Assembly (NCBI RefSeq): GCF_007565055.1
Contig: NC_044560.1
Span: 49,871,030-49,935,029, forward strand
Direction: 5' to 3'
DNA length: 64,000 nt
Origin: Rhinopithecus roxellana
Taxonomy: Eukaryota; Chordata; Mammalia; Primates; Cercopithecidae
Under the pieces are notes generated by a model. That model worked only from the letters and a program-made list of their open reading frames with translations. It was not told the DNA's origin and ran no database searches. Positions within the stretch are counted from its first letter, which is position 1. The number at the start of each line of letters is the position of its first letter. A program made the translations under genes and the position numbers. Shown here in pieces: positions 54,590 through 63,082 of the stretch.

Positions 54590-55447
54590 TCATAGAGTGG
54601 ACTTACACAAGCCTAGATGGTGTAGCCTACTACACACATAAGCTATATGACATAGCCTATTGCTCCTCGGCTACACATCTGTACAGCATGCTACTGTGCT
54701 GAATACTACAGGCAATGGTAACACAATGGGATTTATGTATCTGAACATATCCAAACATAAAAAAATACATAAAAATAAATACATATAAAAGGTTTAAAAA
54801 ATGCTACACCTGTATAAGGCACTTGCCATGAATGGAGCTTGCAGTACTCGAAGTGTCTCTGGGTGAGTCAGTGAATGAGTGGTGAGTGAATTAGGGCATT
54901 CTTTGTACACATCTGTAGACTTTATAAACACTGTAAACTTAGGCCAGACTAAACAAACATTTTTCTTTCTTCAATAACAAATTAACCTTAGCTTACTGTA
55001 ATTTTTTTACTTTATAAACTTTTTAGATTTTTTAACTTATTGACTCTTTTGTAATAACATTCAAAACACACACTGTATAGCTGCACAAAACATTTTCTCT
55101 TTATATCTTTATTCTACAGGTTTTTTCCTTTTATTCTTTTTATTATTTTATTTTTCAAATTTTTTTCTTAAACATGAAGACACAAACACACACATTAGCC
55201 TAGGTCTACGCAGAGTCAGGATCATCAATATCACTGTCTTCCACCTCCGCATCTTGTCCTACTGGAAGGTCTTCAGGGGCGAGAACACACACAGAGCTGT
55301 CATCTCCTGTGATAACAATGCCTTCTTCTGGAATACCTCCTGAAGGACCGGCCTAAAGCTGTTTACGGTTAACTTTTTTTTTTATAAGTAGGAGGAGTAC
55401 ACTCTGAAGTAATAATAAAAAGTATAGTAGAGAAAATACATAAACCA

Positions 55448-55734
55448 GGCCGGGCGTGGTGGTTTACGCCTATAATCCGAGCACTTTGGGAGGCCGAGGC
55501 AGGCAGATCACTTGAGGTCAGGAGTTTGAGACCAGCCTGGCCAACATGGTGAAACCCAGTCTCTACTAAAAAACACAAAAATTAGCTGGGTATGGTGGTG
55601 GGTGCCTATAATCCCAGCTACTCAGGAGGCTGAGGCAGGAATCACTTGAACCTTGGAGGTGGAGGTTGCAGCGAGCCGAGATCACACCATTGCACCCCAG
55701 CCTGGGTGACAAAGTGAGATTCTGGTCTGAAGGT
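55448..55734 (+). mobile_element. Alu (AluS-like) within the DNA transposon
   Basis: GGCCGGGCGTGGTGGTTTAC to CAGCCTGGGTGACAAAGTGA. Its tail is replaced by the purine-rich tract that follows. ATAAACCAG just before it, and AAAACCAG at 56289-56296 where the transposon resumes, appear to be the target duplication. On that reading everything from 55735 to about 56287 belongs to, or was inserted in, the Alu tail. Confidence 0.93.
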
Positions 55735-56045
55735 AAGAAAGGAAGAAGAAAGAAGGAGACAAAGAAAGAAAGAAAGAAAGAAAGAAGAAAGAAAGAAAGA
55801 AAGAAGAAGAAAGAAAGAAGAAGAAAAGAAAGGAAGGGAGGAAGGAAAAGAAAGGAAGAAGAAGGAAGGACGGAAGGGAAAGAAAGAAAAGAAAAAGAAA
55901 GAATAAAAAAAGAATAAAAGACTCAGAAGAATGCAAGTCAGATGATAACAAAAATAAGAAAAAAGAAAAAGAACAAGAACACCGAAAGAACGAAAAAAGA
56001 AGAAGGAAGAAAAGAGGCAACGAAAGAGAACACACGAGCCCAACA
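55735..56045. repeat. Long polypurine tract, (GAAA)n/(GGAA)n, decaying rightwards
   Basis: Almost pure A/G from 55735 to 55920 (AAGAAAGAAAGAAAGAAAGA and variants), then A/G-rich with increasing interruptions (ACTCAG, TCAGATGATAAC, GAACACCG). It is the expanded tail of the Alu. Mirror-symmetric blocks could form triplex DNA. Confidence 0.9.
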
Positions 56046-56286
56046 GAAGACATAAAACGACAGAGATAAGAAGGCGAAGGCCTATACCTCAGGCAATCTA
56101 AATGCCTGCCTCCGATAGATATAAACATTCATCACTTCACCGTCCTCCCGCCTCCCTATCGCTCGCATAAAGACATCCCCTCACGAACGCTCCCCGCCCT
56201 ACCTCCTCCAAGCCGCCGCCTCCCTCCCCTCACCCTCCCTCCCCCCGCCTACCTTCCGCTCCTTCCCTTGGCAGGGAGTCCAGATC
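56046..56286. other. Anomalous C-rich, CpG-rich block of unknown origin
   Basis: After the purine tract the composition turns to C-rich with about 15 CpGs in 240 bp (CGTCCTCCCGCC, CACGAACGCTCCCCG, AAGCCGCCGCCTCC), unlike any neighbour. No repeat family matches. At 56287 the interrupted DNA transposon resumes. Low-quality sequence read through the purine tract is the simplest explanation; a genuine filler insertion is the alternative. Confidence 0.6.
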
Positions 56287-56557
56287 GAAAACCAGTAACA
56301 TAGTAACTTATTGTCATTATCAAGTGTTGTGTACTGTACATACTTGCATGTGCTATACTTTTATGGGACTGGCAGCACAGTAGGTCTGTTCACACCAGCA
56401 TCACCACAAACACGTGAGTACTGTTTTGGATCAACTACAATGTCACTAGGCAATAGGAATTTTTCAGCTCCTTTATAGTCTATGGGACCACTGTCATATA
56501 TGTGGTCCATTGTTGACCAAGATGTCATTATGCTATGCATGACTGTATAACATGTTT

Positions 56558-56871
56558 TTTGTTGTTGTTGTTTTGTTTTGTTTTGTTTTGTTTTGAGACG
56601 GAGACTCGCTCTGTCACCCAGGCTGGAGCGCAGTGGCCGGATCTCAGCTCACTGCAAGCTCCGCCTCCTGGGTTCACGCCATTCTCCTGCCTCAGCCTCC
56701 CGTGTAGCTGGGACTACAGGTGCCCGCCACCTCGCCCGGCTACTTTTTCGTATTTTAGTAGAGACGAGGTTTCACCGTGTTAGCCAGGATGCTCGATCTC
56801 CTGACCTCGTGATCCGCCCGTCTCGGCCTCCCAAAGTGCTGGGATTACAGGCTTGAGCCACCGCGCCTGGC
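56558..56871 (-). mobile_element. Young AluY with Old World monkey diagnostic bases, reverse orientation
   Basis: Flanked by a perfect 14-bp target duplication, TGTATAACATGTTT (56544-56557 and 56872-56885). The tail is (TTG)n/(TTTTG)n on the plus strand. Sense-strand differences from human AluY: CTCAAGCC, GAGACGGGCGG, GGGCGAGGTGG and GATCCGGCCACTGC. These are the changes I know from macaque and baboon AluY lineages. Many CpGs are intact, so it is recent. It inserted at the right edge of the DNA transposon. Confidence 0.96.
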
Positions 56872-57197
56872 TGTATAACATGTTTATATGTACATGTGCA
56901 TGTGTGGGAATGAGGCAGACCTGCTATACCCACACAGAGTACAGAGGAGGGAGAGTTTAATCCACCCTGAGGATAGGGTGACATTTGACCTCAGCCTCAA
57001 AAGCTGGTATATTGATTCTACGATATAGATATATCATAGAACAGGCACTGCTTAAAAAACTATAGGCCAGGGGAAAATCTCCTCTGATACACCTTGTGCA
57101 GGCAGGAGTTTGCGTGGTTGGTAGCATGGGTTCCCACCTTTGTGGAAGGCTCAACAATCCACAACCACACCTACTTATTCTTCCTAGGAGATAATGC

Positions 57198-57405
57198 AAG
57201 GTAAAATGTGGCTCTGGCATCAGACTGTGTAAGCCTCAGCTCTGCCACTTAGTAGGTGTGTGATCTCAGGCAAGTTATTTACAATCTCTATGCCTCAGTT
57301 TCCTCAGGGTTATTGAGAAAATTAAATGAGAAACTACATAAGATCACTTAGCACAAAGCTTAGCAGGGAGTAAGTACCTTCTGCAAGCCAGCTATTGTAA
57401 TTCAA
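57198..57405 (+). repeat. MIR SINE
   Basis: AGCTCTGCCACTTAGTAGGT, GATCTCAGGCAAGTTATTTA, TATGCCTCAGTTTCCTCAGG and CAAAGCTTAGCAGGGAGTAA. Confidence 0.93.
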
Positions 57406-57557
57406 TCACTAGCTGTGCACTAGCATTGGCATTTAGGCACCTATTCTCCTCCTCCCCCAGTCTCTGTCAACAACATGACATGGGGCCTTCCTCAGTGACC
57501 TCTCTCCACCCAGTCCTGGCCCCAGAAGGGACATAAGAGATGCAAGTGGACCATCTG

Positions 57558-57924
57558 TTTTAGTCTCTGTGGGCTGCTATAACAAAATACCATAAACTAG
57601 GTAGACTATAAACGACAGTATTTATTTCTCATATATCTGGAAGCTGGCAGGTCTAAGATCAAGGCCAATGCAATGCCTGGTGAGGGTGCACTTTCTGGCT
57701 TCTAGATGGTGCCTTCTTGCTGTGTCCCCACAAGGTGGAAGGGGTGAGGAATCTCTCTTGGGCCTCTTTTATAAGGGCACCAATCCCATTCATAAAGGCT
57801 CCACCTCCATGACCTAACTACCTCCCAAAGGCCCCACCTCCTAATACTATCATACTGGGGTTCGAATTTCAATGTATTAATTTTGAGGGGACACAAGCAT
57901 TCAGACTATAGTATTATCCTCTTA
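57558..57924 (-). mobile_element. MaLR solo LTR (MLT1/MST-type), reverse orientation
   Basis: GGGCTGCTATAACAAAATAC, TATTTATTTCTCATATATCT, TCTTTTATAAGGGCACCAAT, CAAAGGCCCCACCTCCTAAT and TTCAATGTATTAATTTTGAG. Same type as the forward LTR at 34.5 kb. Confidence 0.92.
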
Positions 57925-57984
57925 CAGATTCTTGAAATAAGCTCAAATCTGGCAGTAGGGTAATCAGTGGGAATTCCCCACTGT

Positions 57985-58475
57985 ATTGCTTCCTCTTGTT
58001 GCTGTAACAAATTACTGCAAACTCAGCGATTTAAAACACGGAGTGATTCTGTTACAGTGCTGGAGATCAGAAATCCAAAACCAGTTTCACTGGGTTAAAG
58101 TGTCAGCAGGGCTGTCTGTTTCTGGAAGCACTAGAGGAGGCTCCTTTCTTTGTCTTTTCAGTTTCTAGAGGCTGCCTACCTTCCTCAGCCCTTTCCTCCA
58201 TCCCCAAGGCCAACAGCATTGCACCTTCTCTCCTCTCTGCTGGCTGCTTCTGTCTTTGTATCTCTTCCTACTGGCCTTGATCTCTTGCTTCCCTCTTCCA
58301 AGGACTTTCCTGATTGCATCAGGCCACCTGGATGATCCAGGATAACCTCCCCTTCTTAAGAGCCTTATCTCAGTTACCTCCACACAGTCCCCTTTATCAT
58401 GACAGGTAACATATTCACAGGTTCTGGAGATTAGAAGATGCACCTCTTTGGGGGGCTATTATCCAGTCTACCACC
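57985..58475 (-). mobile_element. MaLR solo LTR (MLT1-type, older), reverse orientation
   Basis: TTGCTGTAACAAATTACTGC, AGTGCTGGAGATCAGAAATC, TTTCTAGAGGCTGCCTACCT, TGATTGCATCAGGCCACCTG, GGTAACATATTCACAGGTTC and GGCTATTATCCAGTCTACCA. A second LTR 60 bp from the previous one, same orientation but a different subfamily. Confidence 0.88.
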
Positions 58476-58765
58476 CCCAGGCCCAGGGTCCTGACCCTCT
58501 GACACCTGGGGTCTTGGAGAGGAGAGAGATTAAGTTCCCCAGCTGAGAAGTCTGTGGACATCATTCTCTTTCAAACCATGGACACTTAGATGAAGGCCAA
58601 CAAGTGCATTTTTTAGTTGATAAAAGAGGTCTGGATGTCATACAGCTCAGATCAAGCCCCAAGTAAGTTGCTGTCTCCCCTCTGGCAAGGTCAGTTGTGG
58701 TCTTACCATAGTTATCTTCCCAATGAATTTCCAGAGTCCAGGCTTTTTTCTCTCCAACCCAATCT
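58476..58765. other. No recognised feature
   Basis: Nothing recognised. Confidence 0.35.
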
Positions 58766-58769
58766 CAAC

Positions 58770-58940
58770 CCAGCCTCCAGTATGATCCTGTCATAACAGA
58801 GCTGGTCTATGCCCTCCCCTACCTGAAACTCTTCCAAGATTCCCCATTGCCTCCAAGATACAATCCAAACTCCCTGCGACCTTCTCGACCCAGATTCTGC
58901 GTGCCTTATTTTCATCCTCCTCTCTCTTTGCTCTCTCCCT
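58770..58940 (+). repeat. L2 LINE fragment
   Basis: TTCCAAGATTCCCCATTGCC then TCCAAGATACAATCCAAACT and CCTGCGACCTTCTCGACCC. Confidence 0.8.
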
Positions 58941-59099
58941 TTCCTGCTTTCCTTGCCTCCATATCCTGGAGTCATTCTCAAGGTTAGCATTGTCTTTATT
59001 ATCATCATCATCCATCATTGTGATACTAAAACCCACCACTTCCTATTAGTGAATGCAAATAACATGCTAGCCAGCATGCTAATTCTCAGTATCATTGCA

Positions 59100-59410
59100 A
59101 AACTGTTCTCCTAACCAGCACTCCTGCCCCTTTCTCCCACCTGCCACACTAATACACCAGGCCTTCAGGTTGAGGTCAAAGGTCACCCTATCCTCCAGGC
59201 AGGATTAAACTTTCCCTTCTCTGTGTTCTGTGAGGCCGTAACATGTCTTCCTTGCGTGCACTGCAGCATTGCAACGGCTCTCTACCTCGTGTCTCCCCCA
59301 TTTTTTCACCTGGAGCTCTTTGGGGGTGTTGATCTTTTAATCATTGTGGCATCCCTAGCACCTAAGCATTTAACATGGTGCAAAGTAAACACCCAGTAAA
59401 ATGCTGGAAG
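59100..59410 (+). repeat. L2 LINE 3' end
   Basis: CAGGTTGAGGTCAAAGGTCA, TGGAGCTCTTTGGGGGTGTT, GTGGCATCCCTAGCACCTAA and AAAGTAAACACCCAGTAAAA. Probably the continuation of the preceding fragment. Confidence 0.75.
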
Positions 59411-59584
59411 TGAAAATGAATCAATGCCTCCTCTCAGGCTAGTCACCTCCTCTATCCAAACCTGCTCTTGGCAACTCCTTTTCATGGAGGTACTGATTTC
59501 TGAGAACAGCATGGGGCAGGAGTCCTTGGCAAATTCCTGCTTGATCAGGATCCAAACCTCAACATAAGGAGGGGGTAAGAGGCA

Positions 59585-59805
59585 GTGTTCTAAGTGCTTT
59601 GGATGTCATTAGTCTCTACTCATTTAGTCTCTACAACTACCCTATGTAGTAGATTATGTTATTATACAAGTTTTTACACATGAGGAAACAACGGCACCAG
59701 GAAGTTAAGATCTGCCTACATTTCACAGATAGCAAGCTGGGAGATGGAACTTGTGATTGAGCTGGGATTTGAAGACAAGCAAGCTGCCTCCAGAGACCCT
59801 GTGTG
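59585..59805 (-). repeat. MIR SINE, reverse orientation
   Basis: CACATGAGGAAACAACGGCA, CAGGAAGTTAAGATCTGCC and TGAGCTGGGATTTGAAGACA. Confidence 0.85.
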
Positions 59806-59837
59806 CTTGACATCCCACTCCACTGCCTCATACATAT

Positions 59838-59975
59838 ATGAAGTGCTTACTACGTACCAGGCACAATGCAGATGTTCTACACGCAATACACATTTAATCC
59901 TCCTAAAGAACTTGAGCTGTACTATTAATCACCCCCGCTTTAGAGACCAGCACAGCCACATCTGGGTTAAGGCTT
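59838..59975 (-). repeat. MIR SINE, reverse orientation
   Basis: GAAGTGCTTACTACGTACCA, GGCACAATGCAGATGTTCTA and CATTTAATCCTCCTAAAGAA. A second copy directly after the first, same orientation. Confidence 0.8.
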
Positions 59976-60325
59976 CACACTTACAAGCACTTATAAGAAG
60001 GAGCCTCCTGACTGAAGTGCAAGAGTTGGCTTTCACCTCCACCCAAGGCTCAACTGAGTGAATGGTTTGTGGGGAGTAAGTCTTCCCTGAGAACAATGCA
60101 AGTTTTCAGCAGCAAAGTGTCCCTATCCCATTGCCCCACACCAGACCTAGAGAGCCTGGAGGGTTGTCAAGAAACAGTATGAACAGCTCAGAATTAAAGC
60201 TGGTAGCCAGAGGCCAGTGCCTGAAGCCGCCCTCTTTGAGCTGGGTGTAGGGAGAAAGGAAGGGGTTTGGAGTCAATAGACCTAGCATCAATAACACTGC
60301 CCCTTCCCTCAGCCCCTCATGAGTT
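59976..60325. other. No recognised feature
   Basis: Nothing recognised. Confidence 0.35.
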
Positions 60326-60329
60326 CCAT

Positions 60330-61000
60330 AATTTTGGATTATTTAAACTTTTGTGCCTTAGTTGAGGCATTGGTAAGTTGAGGGAGATAATATCTCCTTT
60401 ACAAGGTTGTTATTAAGATTACAAGAAATGGGGTATGTAAAGTCCCTAATACAGAGGTCCCCAACCTTTTTGGAAACAGGGACCAGTTTTGTGGAAGATA
60501 ATTTTTCCATGGATTGGGGTAGGGGAATGGTTTCAGGATGAATTCAGTGCATTACATTTATTGTATACCTTATTTCTATTATTATTACTTTGCAATATAT
60601 AACGAAATAATATACAACTCACCATAATGTAGAATCAGTGGGAGCCCTGAGCTTGTTTTCCTGCAACTAGACAATTCCATCTGGGGGATGGGGGTGATGG
60701 GAGACAGTGGCATATCAGCAGGCATTAGGTTCTCATAAGGAGCACATGACCTAGGTCCCTTGCATGCAGTTCATAATAGGGTTCACTCTCTTATGAGACT
60801 CTAATGTCACCACTGATCTGACAGGAGGCGGAGCTCAGGCAGTAATGCAAGCAATGGGGAGCATCTGTAAATACAGATGTAAATACAGCTGTAAATACTC
60901 ACTGGCCCACCCCTTACCTCCTGCTGTGTGGCCTGGTTTCTAACAGGCCACCGACCAGGATTGGGAGCCCCTGCCCTCGTACATGCCTGGCATATAATCA
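60330..61000 (+). repeat. MIR SINE split by a MER1A
   Basis: Left part: TTGTGCCTTAGTTGAGGCAT, GATAATATCTCCTTTACAAG and GGGGTATGTAAAGTCCCTAA (to 60451). Right part: ATGCCTGGCATATAATCATG (from 60982). The two join as in a normal MIR 3' end when the insert is removed. Confidence 0.82.
60452..60973 (-). mobile_element. MER1A-like hAT element, reverse orientation
   Basis: 522 bp, starting CAGAGGTCCCCAACCTTTTT and ending GGATTGGGAGCCCCTG. CCCTAATA (60444-60451) and CCCTCGTA (60974-60981) are the 8-bp duplication. It shares the MER1B ends and core (ATTAGGTTCTCATAAGGAGC, CTGATCTGACAGGAGGCGGA) plus a longer middle. A 12-bp unit TGTAAATACAGA is repeated about three times at 60866-60900. Confidence 0.88.
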
Positions 61001-61024
61001 TGATTTAATGTTAATATTAAAAAT

Positions 61025-61085
61025 AAAAACTGAGGCTCACAGAAGGAATTAGCTCAAGATTGTACAGTCCCTTCCTACTCAAATT
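61025..61085 (-). repeat. MIR fragment, reverse orientation
   Basis: AACTGAGGCTCACAGAAGGA then ATTAGCTCAAGATTGTACAG. Confidence 0.6.
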
Positions 61086-61249
61086 CTTCTTTTTGCAGTT
61101 TCTATTTTCATTGTTGACTCCAGCCCACTGTCAGTTACCATAGTTTAAAACCTCAGAGTCCTCTTTGTCATATTCTTCTCTCTGAAAGCCCCCCTCCCAT
61201 CTGACTTCCAGTTCAGGTAGCAAGCAAGTGCTCAGTAATGGGCAAGTCT

Positions 61250-61395
61250 ATCTGCTGGGTTGCATCCTCATTGTTTCTGGCCCCTTCTCTCTCTCTTCTG
61301 GACTAATGCAATAACCTTCTCAAGAACTAGAGGCCAGCACAGTGCCTAGTGCTTAGTAGGTACTCAATAAATATTGCTGAACGAACGCTGTCATG
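61250..61395 (+). repeat. L2 LINE 3' end
   Basis: CTTCTGGACTAATGCAATAA, then a jump to the 3' terminus CAGTGCCTAGTGCTTAGTAG, GTACTCAATAAATATTGCTG. The interior is deleted. Confidence 0.7.
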
Positions 61396-61479
61396 CTCTT
61401 TGCAGATGCGTTCCTTGTCAATTGAAACTTTCCCTGCAAACAAATTCTCTAATTCAGAGATAACTTCAAATGCCTTGCC

Positions 61480-61680
61480 ATGCATATACAAGGCCCCCTC
61501 CCACCAGTTTACGTGTGGTCCCATCTCCGCAGCTGACCACACCCCCATGTCATTTCCTTTTGTATCCTTCATAATTCTCATCATTCCTCTGCCTTTTTTC
61601 ATTCTGCTGTCTGTGCTTGAAATGCGCTTCGCTTCCCTTCCAGGTCTACTCTGTGAATCCCTAGTGACTTTTCAAAATAC
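61480..61680 (+). repeat. L2 LINE fragment
   Basis: TCTGCTGTCTGTGCTTGAAA, TGCGCTTCGCTTCCCTTCCA and ATCCCTAGTGACTTTTCAAA. Confidence 0.55.
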
Positions 61681-61684
61681 TCTT

Positions 61685-61805
61685 GATTGATTCCACAAAT
61701 ATTTATTGAGTGCCCACTATGTGGCAGGCACTGCTCTAGGCTCTGAGGCTATATTGGGGAACAAAATAGAAGTCCCTGACCAAATAATGCTTACAGTTTA
61801 CTGAA
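61685..61805 (-). repeat. L2 LINE 3' end, reverse orientation
   Basis: CACAAATATTTATTGAGTGC, CCACTATGTGGCAGGCACTG and CTCTAGGCTCTGAGGCTATA. Confidence 0.88.
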
Positions 61806-62420
61806 AAACCAGTAGCAGAAGCATTTGACCTGGTTAGAAATGGGTGGGAGGAGGCAGACTTGCAGCTCTAGCAACCTCCCCCAGGAACCTTTTCTCAAAC
61901 GCTCCTTCCATTCTCAGATAGCATCATCCACCTTCTCCTGCTGCCCTCTCTGTACCTGGGACACCTGATTGTAACTGGCAGTTTACATGTCTGTCTCCCA
62001 GTGATGGCTGGGACGGTTTTGCTTCTGTGTCTGAAGTTTGTTCATTGGAAGGAAGGAGGAAAGAAGGAAAAAAGAAAGGAGAGGAGGCTGGAGGAAGGAA
62101 AGACTTCCAAGAAGTAGAACAGGAAAGTTTCAAAGAAAAGGAAGGGTTGAAGGGGAGTGAAATTTCAGATTTCTCTTGTAGACAAATTGGAATTTATCCT
62201 TTCCACAAACTCTCACACCCTAACTTAGATTCTGCCACAGGTGTTCAAATGGCTGAACTCTTCAACCCTATTGGTCTGGATCATCAGCATTTAGCATGCT
62301 TCTGTGGCTCCCAAATCTGGATGGCTTTTAGCTGATCCTTCCCAGTCACTCTGGGAAATAAGTCAACTTCACCAAAAAGTTGAGGCCACTGAGGAGAAGG
62401 GCATGGGAGAACAAGATGAG
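61806..62420. other. No recognised repeat; short purine-rich patch
   Basis: GAAGGAAGGAGGAAAGAAGG and neighbouring A/G-rich bases lie at 62049-62150. Nothing else recognised. Confidence 0.4.
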
Positions 62421-62424
62421 AATT

Positions 62425-62615
62425 AATCCTTGGCCTTTCACACAGAAAGGATCTAATTTAATGCTACAACCTCCCCAGTGTGATATTATTAACCCTTTTA
62501 TGGCAGAAAACACTGGAGGTCAGAAGTTAAGTAATTTGCCCATAGTTTCCAGAGAGTGGTAGAGATCAGATCCAAGTATATGATCTAGCCCAAGACACCA
62601 TGCCCTTATCTCAGT
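62425..62615 (-). repeat. MIR SINE, reverse orientation
   Basis: GATCTAATTTAATGCTACAA, GAGGTCAGAAGTTAAGTAAT, TTGCCCATAGTTTCCAGAGA and ACACCATGCCCTTATC. Confidence 0.82.
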
Positions 62616-62635
62616 CCAAGGTTAGGGTCTACAAT

Positions 62636-62699
62636 AGTGTTCCTCAGCTTGGCACTGTTGACATTTTGACCTGAATAATTCTTTGTTGTGAGAGCCTAT
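62636..62699 (+). mobile_element. MER20-like hAT fragment, cut by the THE1 LTR
   Basis: GTTCCTCAGCTTGGCACTGT then TGACATTTTGACCTGAATAA and TTCTTTGTTGTGAGAGCC match the first part of MER20. The rest should lie beyond the THE1 element, outside the window. Confidence 0.75.
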
Positions 62700-63082
62700 T
62701 GTATTAGTCCATTTCCATGCTGCTAATGAAGACATACTGGAGACTGGGAAGAAAAAGAGGTTTTAATTGGACTTATACTTCCAATTATGTGGAGGTCCAT
62801 AATTACACTCCAATGGCTGGGGAGGTCCCAGAATCATGGTGGGAGACAAAAGGCATTTCTTACATGGCAGCAGCAAAACAAAATGAGGAAGAAGCAAAAC
62901 CAGAAATCCCTGATAAACTCATCAGGTTTTGTAACACTTATTCACTATCACAAGAATAGCATGGGAAAGACCGGCCCCCATGATTCAATTACCTCCCCCT
63001 GGGTACCTACCACAAGACCTGGGAATTCTGGGAGATACAATTCAAGTAGAGATTTGAGTGGGGACACAACCAAACCACATCA
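62700..63082 (-). mobile_element. THE1-type LTR (3' LTR), reverse orientation
   Basis: Starts TGTATTAGTCCATTTCCATG and ends ACCAAACCACATCA, so the sense ends are TG...CA; 383 bp. Internal GGGAAGAAAAAGAGGTTTTA, TTATTCACTATCACAAGAAT, GACCGGCCCCCATGATTCAA. Since internal sequence lies to its right on the minus strand, this is the 3' LTR of a primate MaLR (THE1/MST) retroelement. Confidence 0.95.

Larger units (their letters stand above)
54184..56545. mobile_element. DNA transposon, probably Tigger-like (Tc1/mariner type), with nested insertions
   Basis: Starts CAGTTATGTGTTGCTTAACA at 54184 and ends GTCATTATGCTATGCATGAC TG at 56545; the ends are imperfect inverted repeats and both are bordered by TA (54182-54183 and 56546-56547), the mariner-type target. 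Internal landmarks: CTAGATGGTGTAGCCTACTA, GCTACACATCTGTACAGCAT, AGGATCATCAATATCACTGT, CTTCTGGAATACCTCCTGAA, CAGTAGGTCTGTTCACACCA. It contains a MER1B and an Alu with a very long tail. I am unsure of the exact family name. No transposase frame survives. Confidence 0.75.

Noticed and set aside
55642..56128. Phe/Leu/Ser-rich reverse frames of 133 and 148 codons that look like membrane proteins
   Set aside because: They are translations of the complement of the polypurine tract and the adjacent Alu.
62049..62150. Purine-rich patch as a microsatellite or triplex site
   Set aside because: Too irregular and short; a loosely A/G-rich stretch only.
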